Assembly: GCA_950295325.1 (NCBI GenBank) | Contig: OX485806.1 | Span: forward strand, 22,630,001 to 22,694,000 | Reading direction: 5' to 3' | Origin: Polytrichum commune | Lineage: Eukaryota; Streptophyta; Polytrichopsida; Polytrichales; Polytrichaceae | Length of the DNA stretch: 64,000 nt | Shown: positions 43,417 to 53,275 of the stretch, in pieces | How the letters are laid out: each line of letters starts with the position of its first letter | Numbering within the stretch: position 1 is the stretch's first letter | The notes under the pieces: generated by a model | The model's input: the letters and a program-made list of their open reading frames with translations, nothing else | Database searches by the model: none | Told to the model about the DNA's origin: nothing | Program-made: the position numbers and the translations under genes

Positions 43417-44387
43417 TGTCGCGCACCTCTCCATGAGGAGTGGCCGAAACACCATGGGCACAAGGGGGACCCCGGAGTGACACCCGGGACTTGTGGCGCC
43501 GTTGGTGAGAGGGCCCAAGTGATCCTAGTGTGGGTGAGGGCCCCGGGCGTTGGGAACGCCTCCCACCCACGGTGACTAGGAGGCACGAGGGTAAGGCCAT
43601 GAGCTATGCGTAGCTCATGGCGTGGTGATTCTAGAATGCTCAAGAACACCTGAATCGGAGGTGTGAGCTAGGAGTTATGGCCATTTGAGTGGGGCGCTGT
43701 CCCGGGACAGCGCCCTGGTACAGCAGTGCCTGGGAGTGATTCCCGGGACTGCCAAGGTTCAAACAGGCATAACTTCCTCACCACTTGCCCGAATGGGGCA
43801 AGTGAGGAGTCCATCGGCATCTACGTGAAGCGTAGATGAGGATGGAGTGGTTGGTTGTTATGATCGGACATCATACAAGGAAGTTATGATGGTCTGAAGC
43901 TGTGGGGGCTTCTAGGCCCAGCGGCTAAGGGAAAATGTCCACTTGGCCCCAACTCTTGGTAGAGAGACAAGAGGTTGGTTGACGGTGGGGTAGGGGCCCC
44001 GCGTGAAGTCCTAGAGGCTTATATGGGTGAGGTGGTGTGGCCTTACCCACCCGAGGCCGAACGGCACGGCCTCCATGGGCATTGGCCCATTGTGAGGCCA
44101 TAGTTGCCTAGTATGGTTCGGGTTGTTGTAGTGTTGCTCCGGCAACGCGATGATCAACATAGGATTGGACTTCCATGGATGGAAGTCCACATTGGGGAAA
44201 TGGGTTACCGATTAAGGGGTGAGTCCCGAAAGCAAAGTAGGAGGGTTGGTTCCCTCCTATGAACTATTGGTCCGGGGTAAGAGGAGCTATCCATTAGCAT
44301 GGCGGAATGCGAATGGTTAGCGCTCGTAACCTTTGCTAGAAACGAAAATTGGCAAGATTGTTAAGGGACCTAGCAAGGGTTGCGACA
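43417..44387 (+). repeat. 3' LTR of E5 (971 bp)
   Basis: One difference from the 5' LTR seen by eye. Confidence 0.93.
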
Positions 44388-45909
44388 CACTAGTTGCATG
44401 AAACCACCCCATTGACGGTAACGAAAGTGCCAGAATGCAAGCCATGTATCAAGGTCTTTGATTCCTTCCTCGGATGCAGCTCCAGAGGATAGCCACCAAG
44501 CCCGGATGGCAAGATAACGGGACTCGGACTGCTCGGGAGTCTTGGCATCCTTGTACTGCTTGCATAACAACTTGTGTTGCTGTTGGAGGTCGGGCTTGAT
44601 ATGGGTGGCGGTGTGGCGCTCCATAGACACTGTCCAATGCAATAGACATGTCCTCTCGCGAGACTCCATAGGAACCTTGGGATCACCGTTGCCATAGATA
44701 ATCCTAACTGCATTCCAATTGGCTTGTGCACTGTCCGCCATGAACCCTTTGAAGTTAACTTTAGCAATGCCATGTTTGAGCATAACTTCATTGAGCCCAT
44801 GCCAAAGAAGGCTCTGCGCCGCGACATCCTCAGACTGCATATCACAAACTGCAATAGTCATAACCCGGCAGTAGGCCGAGTCATAGACATGGCAAGCCAT
44901 GGTCGTCCACCCCTTGACACGCTTGACATGGTCAAACATGACCCAAACATCCTGCAAATCACTGTGTGGTTGCATTCTCCTGACAAGGTCCACTCCAGAC
45001 CCAGGGCCCACCTCGGACATCTTGAAGACGTAGACTTTCTCCAACAGCTTTCCTTGGCCTGGGAATTTATTTTCTTGCACATAGGGCCAACTGCTATGAC
45101 CTCTAAGTCCGGTGATGCTGTCAATGATCCCCCCTCGGCCAATGCGCTTGAAGGACGTGACAGTGTTTCGAATACTCGGGGTGCTGAGGTGTTGGTACCT
45201 GCCCATGACAAACTTCATGGACTCGAGGTCCATAACTTTATTGGGATCAGATCCCGTGCGTAGAAGATACTTGGCTAGGAACTCTTTACTTGCAGCCAAT
45301 GCAATGGCAGAGTTGGTGGCGGTGGGAGTCCGCTCAACCTCTCTACCAATGAGATCATGAATTTCGACCTTAGACTCTCTACAGACACCTTGCGAAACGG
45401 GGTGATGGTGATGACCCATATGGATGCATGCACGAGTCATGTCACCTCTGCCAAGAACATAGTACATCTTAGCCTGACAAGTATCAAGACAATAGGGTGG
45501 TGTCTTACAGACCTTACAAACGAGAGATGACCCAGCTGGGGGATCAGCATCTACGGTGAAGGGTGAGGGGGTACAGCCTTCCCATTCGGTCTCGTTGATG
45601 TCAGTGGCTCGATTGGGGCGGTTGAGATAATCACATCCCTCGTTATGACAACAGAGATGGCCAACACAAGATGAAAACCGGAAGGTCAAGCCGAGATCAT
45701 TAGTAATGTTAGAGGTCTTTGTCCTACACCAAGCATGACCGTCGAAACGCTTGTCCATTCCGAACATGAGTCTAGCATGGGAATGGGGAGCATCAGCTCC
45801 GAGAGGAGGAAACTCAAAGATGACGTCGCCGTCAAAAACAGAGGGGAGGAAGTCAACCTTCTCATGCCTAACGGATTCATAATCAATACTCTTGAGGATG
45901 TTCTTGGAC
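44388..45909 (-). pseudogene. MULE-domain exon of a transposase-like gene (partial, about 507 codons)
   Basis: Open from the E6 junction (45909) to the E5 junction (44388). Near the start is a Cys/His-rich segment (SCVGHLCCHNEGCDYLNR, CKVCKTPPYCLDTC), suggesting a zinc-binding (FLYWCH/GCM-like) DNA-binding region. The MULE DDE-type core follows: VWVMFDHVKRVKGWTTMAC, HVYDSAYCRVMTIAVCD, FKGFMADSAQANW, then ERTCLLHWTVSMERH. The protein continues in the exon ending at 31183 (SWIM finger). E6 interrupts the coding sequence at its 5' end (about codon SKNILKSIDYES) and E5 lies at its 3' end, so the locus is broken. Residues that read into LTR sequence beyond 45909 are not part of the gene. Confidence 0.7.
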
Positions 45910-46905
45910 TGTCGCGCACCACTCCATGAGGAGAGCCCGAAACACCATGGGCACAAGGGGGACCCCGGAGTGACACCCGGGACTTGTGGCGCCATTGGTG
46001 AGAGGGCCCAAGTGATCCTAGTGTGGGTGAGGGCCCCGGGCGTTGGGAACGCCTCCCACCCACTGAGACTAGGAAGCATGAGGGTAAGGCCATGAGCTAT
46101 GCGTAGCTCATAGCGTGGTGATTCTAGAATGCTCAAGAACACCTCAATCAGAGGTGTGAGCTAGGAGTTATGGCCATTTGAGTGGGGCGCTGTCCCGGGA
46201 CAGCGCCCTGGTGCAGTAGTGCCTGGGAGTGATTCCCGGGACTGCCAAGGTTCAAAGAGGCATAACGTCCTCATAACTTGCCCAAATGGGGCAAGTGAGG
46301 AGTCCATCGGCATCTACGTGAAACGTAGATGAAGATGGAGTGGTTGGTTGTTCTGATCAGACATCATACAAGGAAGTTATGATGGTCTGAAGCTGCTGGG
46401 GGGTTCTAGGCCCAGCAGCTAAAGGAAAATGTCCACTTGGTCCCAACTCTTGGTAGAGAGACAAGAGGTTGGTTGACGGTGGGGTAGGGGCCCCGCGTGA
46501 AGTCCTAGAGGCTTATATGGGTGAGGTGGTGTGGCCTCACCCACCCGAGGCCGAATGGCACGGCCTCCATTGGCATTGGCCTAATGTGAGGCCATAGTTG
46601 CCTAGTATGGTTCGGGTTGTTGTAGTGTTGCTCCGGCAACGCGATGATCAACATAAGATTGGACTTCCATGGATGGAAGTCCACATCTAAGGATTGGTTA
46701 CCGATTAAAGGGGTTGGTTAGCGATTGAAGGGGTGAGTCCTGAAAGCAAAGTAGGAGGGTTGGTTCCCCTCCTATGAACTATAAGGTCCGGGGTGAGAGG
46801 AGCTAAGCATTAGCATGGCGGTATGCGAATGGTTAGCGCTCGTAACCTTTGCTAGGAAATGAAAATTGGCAAGATGGTCAAGGAGGGCTAGCAAGGGTTG
46901 CGACA
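45910..46905 (+). repeat. 5' LTR of E6 (996 bp)
   Basis: Longer than the others because of a short imperfect tandem duplication of GGTTACCGATTAAAGG near 46695-46735. Confidence 0.9.
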
Positions 46906-46907
46906 CT

Positions 46908-46927
46908 TGGTATCAGAGCAGGGTTCC
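46908..46927 (+). other. Primer binding site of E6 (initiator tRNA-Met type)
   Basis: TGGTATCAGAGCAGGGTTCC. Confidence 0.92.
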
Positions 46928-46954
46928 AATATTTGAGCTAGCACTTTGAGGTAG

Positions 46955-47580
46955 ACATGGCTATCAAAAATGCGGGTTATGATGGTGAGCCCGGGGTTTC
47001 CAAAAGGTTGTGAGGCTCAAATTGGAACAAGGATCATGTGCAAGTGGAATTTGACCATACCATTGGTTCTAATGACAATGGTGGGCATGAGGGTGGATTT
47101 GGTAAGGAAAATGCAGGAATGCTTTGAAAAGGGCTCCCTCAAACCTCAAAAAAACATTTGGGGCCTAGATTACCGAAAGGACCCAAAACCTTGGAGGGCA
47201 TTAATGTTGGATTGAAATTCCAATTCGAAATGCTTGGAAGGTATTGATGTTGGAATGAATTTGGTGCTAATGAGGCACCCGGGGCCTCTTAAGGCCTATG
47301 TGCGCTATTCAAACGCACAAATGAAGGATACACCTAAAACGGACGAGCTTTCTAAGAAATGCATCCTTTTAGGTGGGGTTTTAAAAGCGGGTGGTGGATG
47401 CCTTGTTTAAGTCCCCAAGGCTTCTTGAGGACATGGTGGGGACCATCAAATTTGCAAGAGCATTGAAGCCGATGGTCCCAAAGAGAAGTTCGGTGGCGCA
47501 TCACCACAAGTGGCTTTAGCCAAAGTAGGTCCCAAAGAAATGAGTGCAAATTGTTTGGTCCATTTTACTTAGGCAAAACA
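46955..47580 (+). pseudogene. Gag remnant of E6
   Basis: Counterpart of the E5 gag remnant, with the same early stop. Confidence 0.5.
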
Positions 47581-47584
47581 TGTT

Positions 47585-47895
47585 GGTGCCGCGGACGGAA
47601 TGTTGAAAGGTGGCTTTATGCTTCCAAAGCAAATCATACTTGTGCCGCGGACGGAATGTTGGGAGGTGGGTTTGTCCTACCAAGGTAATTCATGTTCGTG
47701 CCGCGGACGGAGTGTGGGAAGGTGGCTTTGTACTACCAAGGCAAAACATGTTTGTTTTGCGGACAAATTATTAGAAATTGGTTTTGTCGCACCAAACCAA
47801 TTTGTCCCGCGGACGAAATGTTTAAAGTTGGCTTTGCGGACCAAGCCAAGGCAAGTTGCCGAGGACCAAATGTTGGACGATGGCTTTGTGGCCAA
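47585..47895 (+). repeat. 56-bp tandem array in E6 (about 6 units)
   Basis: GCCGCGG-like cores at 47588, 47644, 47700, about 47757, about 47814 and 47868. Confidence 0.85.
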
Positions 47896-47899
47896 GGCC

Positions 47900-48630
47900 G
47901 GTAGCCTTAAGCCGAGGCCAAGTATTTTGTACCTTGAGGCTCAAATGAATGGGAGACTTGTCTCATGGGTTGACAAAGAGGCAACCCATTCCTTTTTGAG
48001 CCCAAAACTCACAAGGGAGTTGGGGTTTGCCGATTGGTAAAGTGGTGAAGCCCACCAAGGTGCGGTTTGGAAAGGGCAAACCACATGAGACAAAGGAGGC
48101 TGCGATGCATGTAACCTTTCAATGTGGGACATTGGAATTTTGTCAAAATTTCACACCATGTGAAATAGATGAAATGCATGTCATTGTGAAGGCCTCCTTC
48201 TTTGAAACTCACATGATAAATGTGAGGTGCAAGCCGGTGTGCTTGCGGTGCATTATGATGTGTCATAATGGCAAAGAATTGAAGTTCAAATTGACAAGGA
48301 CTCCTAGGGTAGGAGGACCTAAGTTGAATTTGGTCTTAATGGACCAAATGAAAAATAGAAAGCATAATGGTCGTGGTTCAATTGGAGCAACTCCAAGGAA
48401 CGTATGGGGAGGCTAGGAAAGATGGGCCTCCTCCAAACAACATTGGTGTGATGTTGGTGAGATACAATGATATATTCACCAATGTGTTGCCCAAAAAGTT
48501 ACCGCCAAGGAGTGAAAAATAACTTTGCTCAACGAGAGATTAAGTTCTTGAGGTATGTCGTGACAAAGGGAGTTGGTGGACGAACATGAAGAATGTCAAG
48601 GCAATCCAAAAGGAGAATTGGCCCTTCATT
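47900..48630 (+). pseudogene. E6 protease and RT-thumb remnant, RT core absent
   Basis: YLEAQMNGRLVSWVDKEATHSFL at the protease active site (GAC AAA GAG at 47972-47980, where D-T/S-G is expected), then TLEFCQNFTPCEIDEMHVIV and GGPKLNLVLMDQ. Next come NVLPKKLPPR (about 48483-48510) and, within 20 nt, NFAQREIKFLRYVV. The RT palm is missing between these two motifs. Confidence 0.85.
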
Positions 48631-48730
48631 CAAAAATGGCTTAGGTCATTTGTTGGCCTCGCCAATTACTCCCACCACTTCATTCGAGAGTTTTCTAAGG
48701 TTGCTAGGACCTTATTCAACTTATTGAGGA

Positions 48731-49335
48731 AAATGGCTATCCCAAGAGTGGGATGAGCCTTGTCACCAAGCCTTTGGGCAGCTAAAAAACAAGTTCTCTT
48801 CGCCGCCCGTGCTTAAGTTCGCGGACTTTGACAAACCTTTTGAGGTGCATACGGGGGCGAGTAACTTTACCATTGGCGGATGTTGATCCATGATGGATGA
48901 CCATTGCTTATGGGAGCATTAAGCTCCATGGTTGTCGAACCTTATGCGACTTGTGAAAGAAATGGCTATCTCAAAAGTGGGATGAGCCTTGCCCCAAAGT
49001 CTTTGGGGAGCTTAATACAAAGTTGTCTTTGTCACCCGTGTTCAAGTTCGCGGAGCTTGACAAACCTTTTGAGGTGCATACGGGGGGCGAGTGACTTTAC
49101 CATTGGCGGATGTTGATGCAAGATGGATGGCCATTGCATATGAGAGCATGAAGCTCGATGGTTCGACTTGTGAAAGAAATGGCTATCCCAAGAGTGGGAT
49201 GATGTTTGTCATGAGTCTTTGGGGAGCTTAAGACCAAGTTCTCTTCGCCGCCCGTACTCAAGTTCGCGGAGCTTGACAATCCTTTTGAGGTGCATACGGG
49301 GGTGAGTGATTTTGCCAATGGTGGATTATGTCTAA
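48731..49335 (+). repeat. 230-bp RNase H tandem array in E6 (3 units)
   Basis: AAATGGCTATC starts at 48731, 48960 and 49178 (spacing 229 and 218). Confidence 0.9.
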
Positions 49336-49359
49336 GATGGATGGCCATTGCATATGGGA

Positions 49360-49725
49360 GCATGAAGCTCGATGGTTGTCAAAGAAGACAACCAACTCAT
49401 GACAAAGAACTTCTTTGCCGTAGTGCATTGCTTGAAGATGTGGCGACATTATATGGGGTCGCACAAAGCAAAGGTCTACATGGACAATGTGTCCTAAAAG
49501 TATTTTGATATACAAGCGTAAGTGAACGCCAAGTCATTACGGAGGCATGATAGTTTGGCGCTTATGAATGTGGATTTGATCCACAAACCGGACCGTGGAA
49601 ATGTGGTGCCGGATGCGCGAAGTAGACCGGAAGAGTTCCAAGCAATGAGAACCATCCAAAAGTTGTGGCTAATGTGTGCCGGCAAAGGAAACTTGTGATG
49701 CAAGATACGGGAGGGGTAAATTAAC
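49360..49725 (+). pseudogene. RNase H C-terminal remnant of E6
   Basis: NFFAVVHCLKMWRHYMGSHKAK-like stretch followed by VDLIHKP and VVPDA, broken. Confidence 0.65.
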
Positions 49726-49729
49726 TACC

Positions 49730-50990
49730 CCAAAGCACAAAAGCTTTTAGGTGAGCTTCGCAAGAGCAAGGTGCTCAAAGAGGTTAAGTTGGTGGACGGA
49801 TTGTTCAAGTGCAAACAAAGTCGGGTGTATGTGCCACAAGTCAAGTTGAGGCTATCGGTTTTGAAGGAGGAATATGATAGTCCTATTGCCGGCCATAGAG
49901 GAGAAAGAAAAAGCCGCCATAGAATGGTGTCAAAGAGGTACCATTGGCGGTGCATAAAGGAAGATATAGCCCACTTTGTGAAGGCTTGCATCAAAGTGCC
50001 AAGTGAACCGAGCCTCTTACCAAAAGCAAGGCGGCTTCTTGCAACCGTTGCCTATCCCGTTGGCGCCATGGCATGGTATGTGGATGGACTTGATCACAAG
50101 TTTGCCGGAGTCACATGGGTATGATGCCATCTTGTTGATGGTAGAGCGGTTTGCCAAGTGGGCACACATGGTGCCGATTGTGGGAACCGCCACCGCGTTG
50201 GAGACCGCATAGCCTTTTCTCAAAGGATGGTTGAGGCACCACGGGTTGCCAAGAGTGATTGTGTGGGATCAAGATCCAAAGTTCACAAGTGCATTTTCAA
50301 TGCATTTCTCTAAGGAGGTCGGAATGAAACTAAGGTTTAGCATGACCTTGCATTCCCAAATGGATGGGGAAGCGGAGCGTGTGAATGGAGTCTTGAAGCA
50401 ATACTTGAGGAACTTGGTGGGGGCGGACCAAGGAGATTGGGCGGACTATGTGGGTCGAGCGGAGTGTAATTGCAATGTAGCCACGCACTTGGCTACCAAG
50501 GGGTGGTCTTTGGTGGTGGCTTATGGAGTGGATGCGCTCCAACCTATTAACCTAGCTCTCGAGGGGGCACATTCAACACTAGAGTTCAACCAAGATGGTG
50601 AGGACTTGGCCAAGGATGGTAAACAAGTCTTGGAGATGACCAAGTTGTTGGTGGAGAAAGCCCGAAGGTGGTACGAAGTGCAAATCAATGCCGGAAGACG
50701 CGAAGTGGAGTATGAGGTGGGCCAATAAGGTGGTGTTGAATGTGGACAACTTCACCTTACCCAAAGGCCTTACTTCAAAAGTTCATGTCCAAAATTGGAG
50801 CTTCGTTTTCCATTGTGGAACAAGTGTTCAAGGACATGTATAAGTTGGAATTACCGCCGGAGATCAAAGTGCATCCGACATTTCATGTCTCATTACGAAA
50901 GTCATTTAAGGACGACAGCTTGTGGCCCGATCACAAGCAAGTGATTAGGCCACCTCCCGACCTCGTGGAGGTCATTTGGAACATGAGGTA
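49730..50990 (+). pseudogene. Integrase remnant of E6
   Basis: The least damaged integrase of the family. 49771-50124 gives the N-terminal finger region (KLVDGLFKCKQ, DIAHFVKACIKV). 50231-50728 gives the core with VIVWDQDPKFTS and AERVNGVLKQYLRN. 50740-50991 gives LPPEIKVHPTFHVSL. The shared TAG at 50210-50212 separates the first Asp from the rest of the core. Confidence 0.8.
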
Positions 50991-51001
50991 GGAGGGCATC
51001 C

Positions 51002-51190
51002 TCAAGTGTAGGAAGCCCAAGTGAAAATGAAAGAAAATGTACAAAGGAGTACTTGGTGAAATGGTGAGGATACCATGAAAAAGAAACCGCTTGGGTGGCG
51101 GCAAGAGACATGGTGAACACCAATGAATTGGTGAAGCACTTTGAAGAAACTAAGGCTAAGGATTCCAATAAAATGAAGCGTAGGCATTGA
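51002..51190 (+). pseudogene. Chromodomain remnant of E6
   Basis: Shared TGA at 51065-51067. Confidence 0.75.
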
Positions 51191-51992
51191 TGAGGACATC
51201 AATCTCCTTTAGTGGGGGAGAGACGCTAGTAGCACACTTAGCTTCGAGGTTAATTACTCCACAACATGAACTTCTTCTTTGGCTTGAGGGAATAAAGTCC
51301 AAGCTTTAGTGGTGCAAAGAGAAAAGTATGAGATGAGGTCCTAGTCTTGTACTTGTGCTTGGTTAATGGAAGAGGGGGAATAGATATGCCAAACTAGGTT
51401 GGGTAAGCCGAGTAATTGGGGGCCATGGCTTGGAGGGGCCTTGGATAAAACCAAGAAACCTCTTAATTGTGGGCTTGTCCGGGCGGGGACAAGGTGATGG
51501 CGCGTGCTCATAAAAGTGCTACCCGCGAGCTAACGAGAGTTGGCGCATGGGAGTCATGAACCCATGTCTCGAAAGAGCAAAGTGGGAACCGAGTCGGGCG
51601 GGACTTGGCATCACCCCCGTGCGATCGAGGCGTGGCTTAACAATGGAAAGCCATCTCGGAGTTGCAACCGAGACAACTTAGTGGAAGCGTTGAGGTCTCG
51701 CCTAGATGTGTCACGTTAGGCTAGTAGAGCCTAACGGGGGAGGCCCCAAAGTAGGGGCAACCCAAGTGAGTCCCAAAGTAGGTGGGTCTAATATAGGTTA
51801 GGTCCTTGGATGAGAGATCCAAGGTCGCTAACGGACCACCTAGGAACGACACCTTTGGGACTATGCCAAATTTGAAGATGCATTGTGGGGGTCGCGCCCT
51901 AAGGTAAACACAATGCCGCACCATAGAGGATGGCAACTTGAGAATTGGTGTGCCGACTACGAGTATAGTCGATGAGGGCATCGACTCCGTTT

Positions 51993-52004
51993 GGTGGGGG
52001 TGAG
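51993..52004 (+). other. Polypurine tract of E6
   Basis: GGTGGGGGTGAG before the truncated 3' LTR. Confidence 0.8.
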
Positions 52005-52070
52005 TGTCGCGCACCTCTCCATCAGGAGTGCCCGAAACACCATGGGCACAAGGGGGACCCCGGAGTGACA
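52005..52070 (+). repeat. Truncated 3' LTR of E6 (66 bp)
   Basis: Stops after GGAGTGACAC and joins CCAAACCGCACC of minus-strand E7 with one extra base, a non-homologous deletion junction. Confidence 0.85.
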
Positions 52071-53184
52071 CACCAAACCGCACCTTGGTGGGCTTGCCCG
52101 CTCTATCAATTGGCAAGCCCCAACTCCCTTGTCAGCTTTGGGCTCATGAAAGAGTCCGTTGCCTCTTTGTCAACTCATGAGACATATCTCCCATTCATTT
52201 GAGCCTCAAGGTACAAATGACTTGGTCTCGGCTTAAGGCTACTAGCCTTGGCCACAATGCCATCGTCTTACATTTGGTCCTACGTAACTTGGCTTGGCTT
52301 GGCTTGGTCCGCAAAGCCAACTTCAAACATTTCGTGCGCGGGACAAATTGGTTTGGTGCCACAAAACCAATTTCTAATAGTTTGTCCGCAAAACAAACAT
52401 GTTTTGCCTTGGTAGGACAAACCCACCTTCCAACATTCCGTCCGCGGCATGAGTATGATTTGCCTTGGAAGCATAAAGCCACCTTTCAACATTCCGTCCG
52501 CGGCACCAACATGTTTTGCCTAAGTAAAATGGACCAAACAATTTGGACTCATTTCTTTGGGACCTACTTTGGCTAAAGCCACTTGTGGTGATGCGCCGCC
52601 AAACTTTTCTTCGGGACCATCGGATTCAATGATCTTGCAAACTTGATGATCCCCACCATGTCCTCAAGAAGCCTTGGGGACTTAAACAAGGCATCCACCA
52701 CCCGCTTTTAAAACCCCACCTAAAACGATGCATTTCTTAGAAAGCTCGTCCGTTTTAGGTGTATCCTTCATTTGTGCGTTTGAATAGCGCACATAGGCCT
52801 TAAGAGGCCCCGGGTGCCTCATTAGCACCAAGTTCATTTCAACATCCGAACCTTTGAAGCATCTCGAATTGAAATTTCAATCCAACATTAATACCCTCCA
52901 AGGTTTTGGGTGCATTCGGTATTCTAGGCCCCAAATACTATTTGATGTTTGCGGGAGCCCTTTCAAAGGACACCTCCATTTTCCTCACCGAATCCACCCT
53001 CATGCCCACCATTACCATTAAAATCAATGGTATGGTCAAACTCCATTTGCACATGATCCTTGTTCCAATTTGAGCCTCACAACCTTTTGGAAACCCAGGG
53101 CTCACCATCATAACCCGCATTTATGATAGCCATGTTTCCCTCAAAGTGAGAGCTCAAAACTTGGAACCTTGCTTTGATACCAAG
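52071..53184 (-). mobile_element. E7 body fragment (protease start, 56-bp array, gag, PBS)
   Basis: Only the 5' 1.1 kb of E7 remain: the protease start with VDKEA, the 56-bp array (about 52250-52510), gag remnant, and a primer binding site at 53163-53182 with two substitutions. The 5' LTR follows. Confidence 0.8.
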
Positions 53185-53258
53185 TGTCGCAACCCTTGCT
53201 AGCCCCCCCTTGACAATCTTGCCAATTTTCAATTCTAGCAAAGGTTACGAGTCGCTAA
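53185..53258 (-). repeat. 5' LTR of E7, first part (74 bp)
   Basis: TGTCGCAACCC up to GTCGCTAA, interrupted by S1. Continues at 61523. Confidence 0.88.
53254..53258. other. Target site duplication of S1, left copy (GCTAA)
   Basis: Repeated at 61518-61522. Confidence 0.92.
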
Positions 53259-53275
53259 TGTCGCAACCCTTGCTA
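53259..53275 (-). repeat. Solo LTR S1, first part (17 bp)
   Basis: TGTCGCAACCCTTGCTA, interrupted by E8. Continues at 60561 to 61517; total 974 bp. Confidence 0.88.
53271..53275. other. Target site duplication of E8, left copy (TGCTA)
   Basis: Repeated at 60556-60560. Confidence 0.93.

Larger units (their letters stand above)
37307..44387 (+). mobile_element. E5: complete family-E element, very young but coding-dead (7081 bp)
   Basis: Both LTRs (37307-38277 and 43417-44387, constant offset 6110) agree over their length except 38122 A versus 44232 G. Order: LTR, initiator-Met PBS, gag remnant, 56-bp array, protease remnant, RT-thumb remnant (RT core absent), 230-bp array, RNase H, integrase with stop, chromodomain with stop, 3' UTR, polypurine tract, LTR. 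It cannot encode its own replication proteins, so another element's enzymes must have moved it. Flanks are CACAG (left) and CACTA (right), not a matching duplication. Confidence 0.92.
45910..52070 (+). mobile_element. E6: family-E element, 3' LTR truncated
   Basis: Complete from its 5' LTR through the polypurine tract, but the 3' LTR survives only as its first 66 bp (52005-52070), where it joins minus-strand E7 sequence. Inserted in the MULE-type exon; left flank TGGAC. Its 5' LTR and 3' LTR fragment belong to different LTR subtypes (CACCACTCC versus CACCTCTCC). Confidence 0.85.

Noticed and set aside
32730..44392. E4 plus E5 as one composite insertion
   Set aside because: Outer flanks CACAG and CACTA do not match, and E5 alone has exact, near-identical LTRs.
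45686..46142. Upstream extension of the MULE exon into 45910-46142
   Set aside because: The first roughly 78 residues are translated E6 LTR, not gene.
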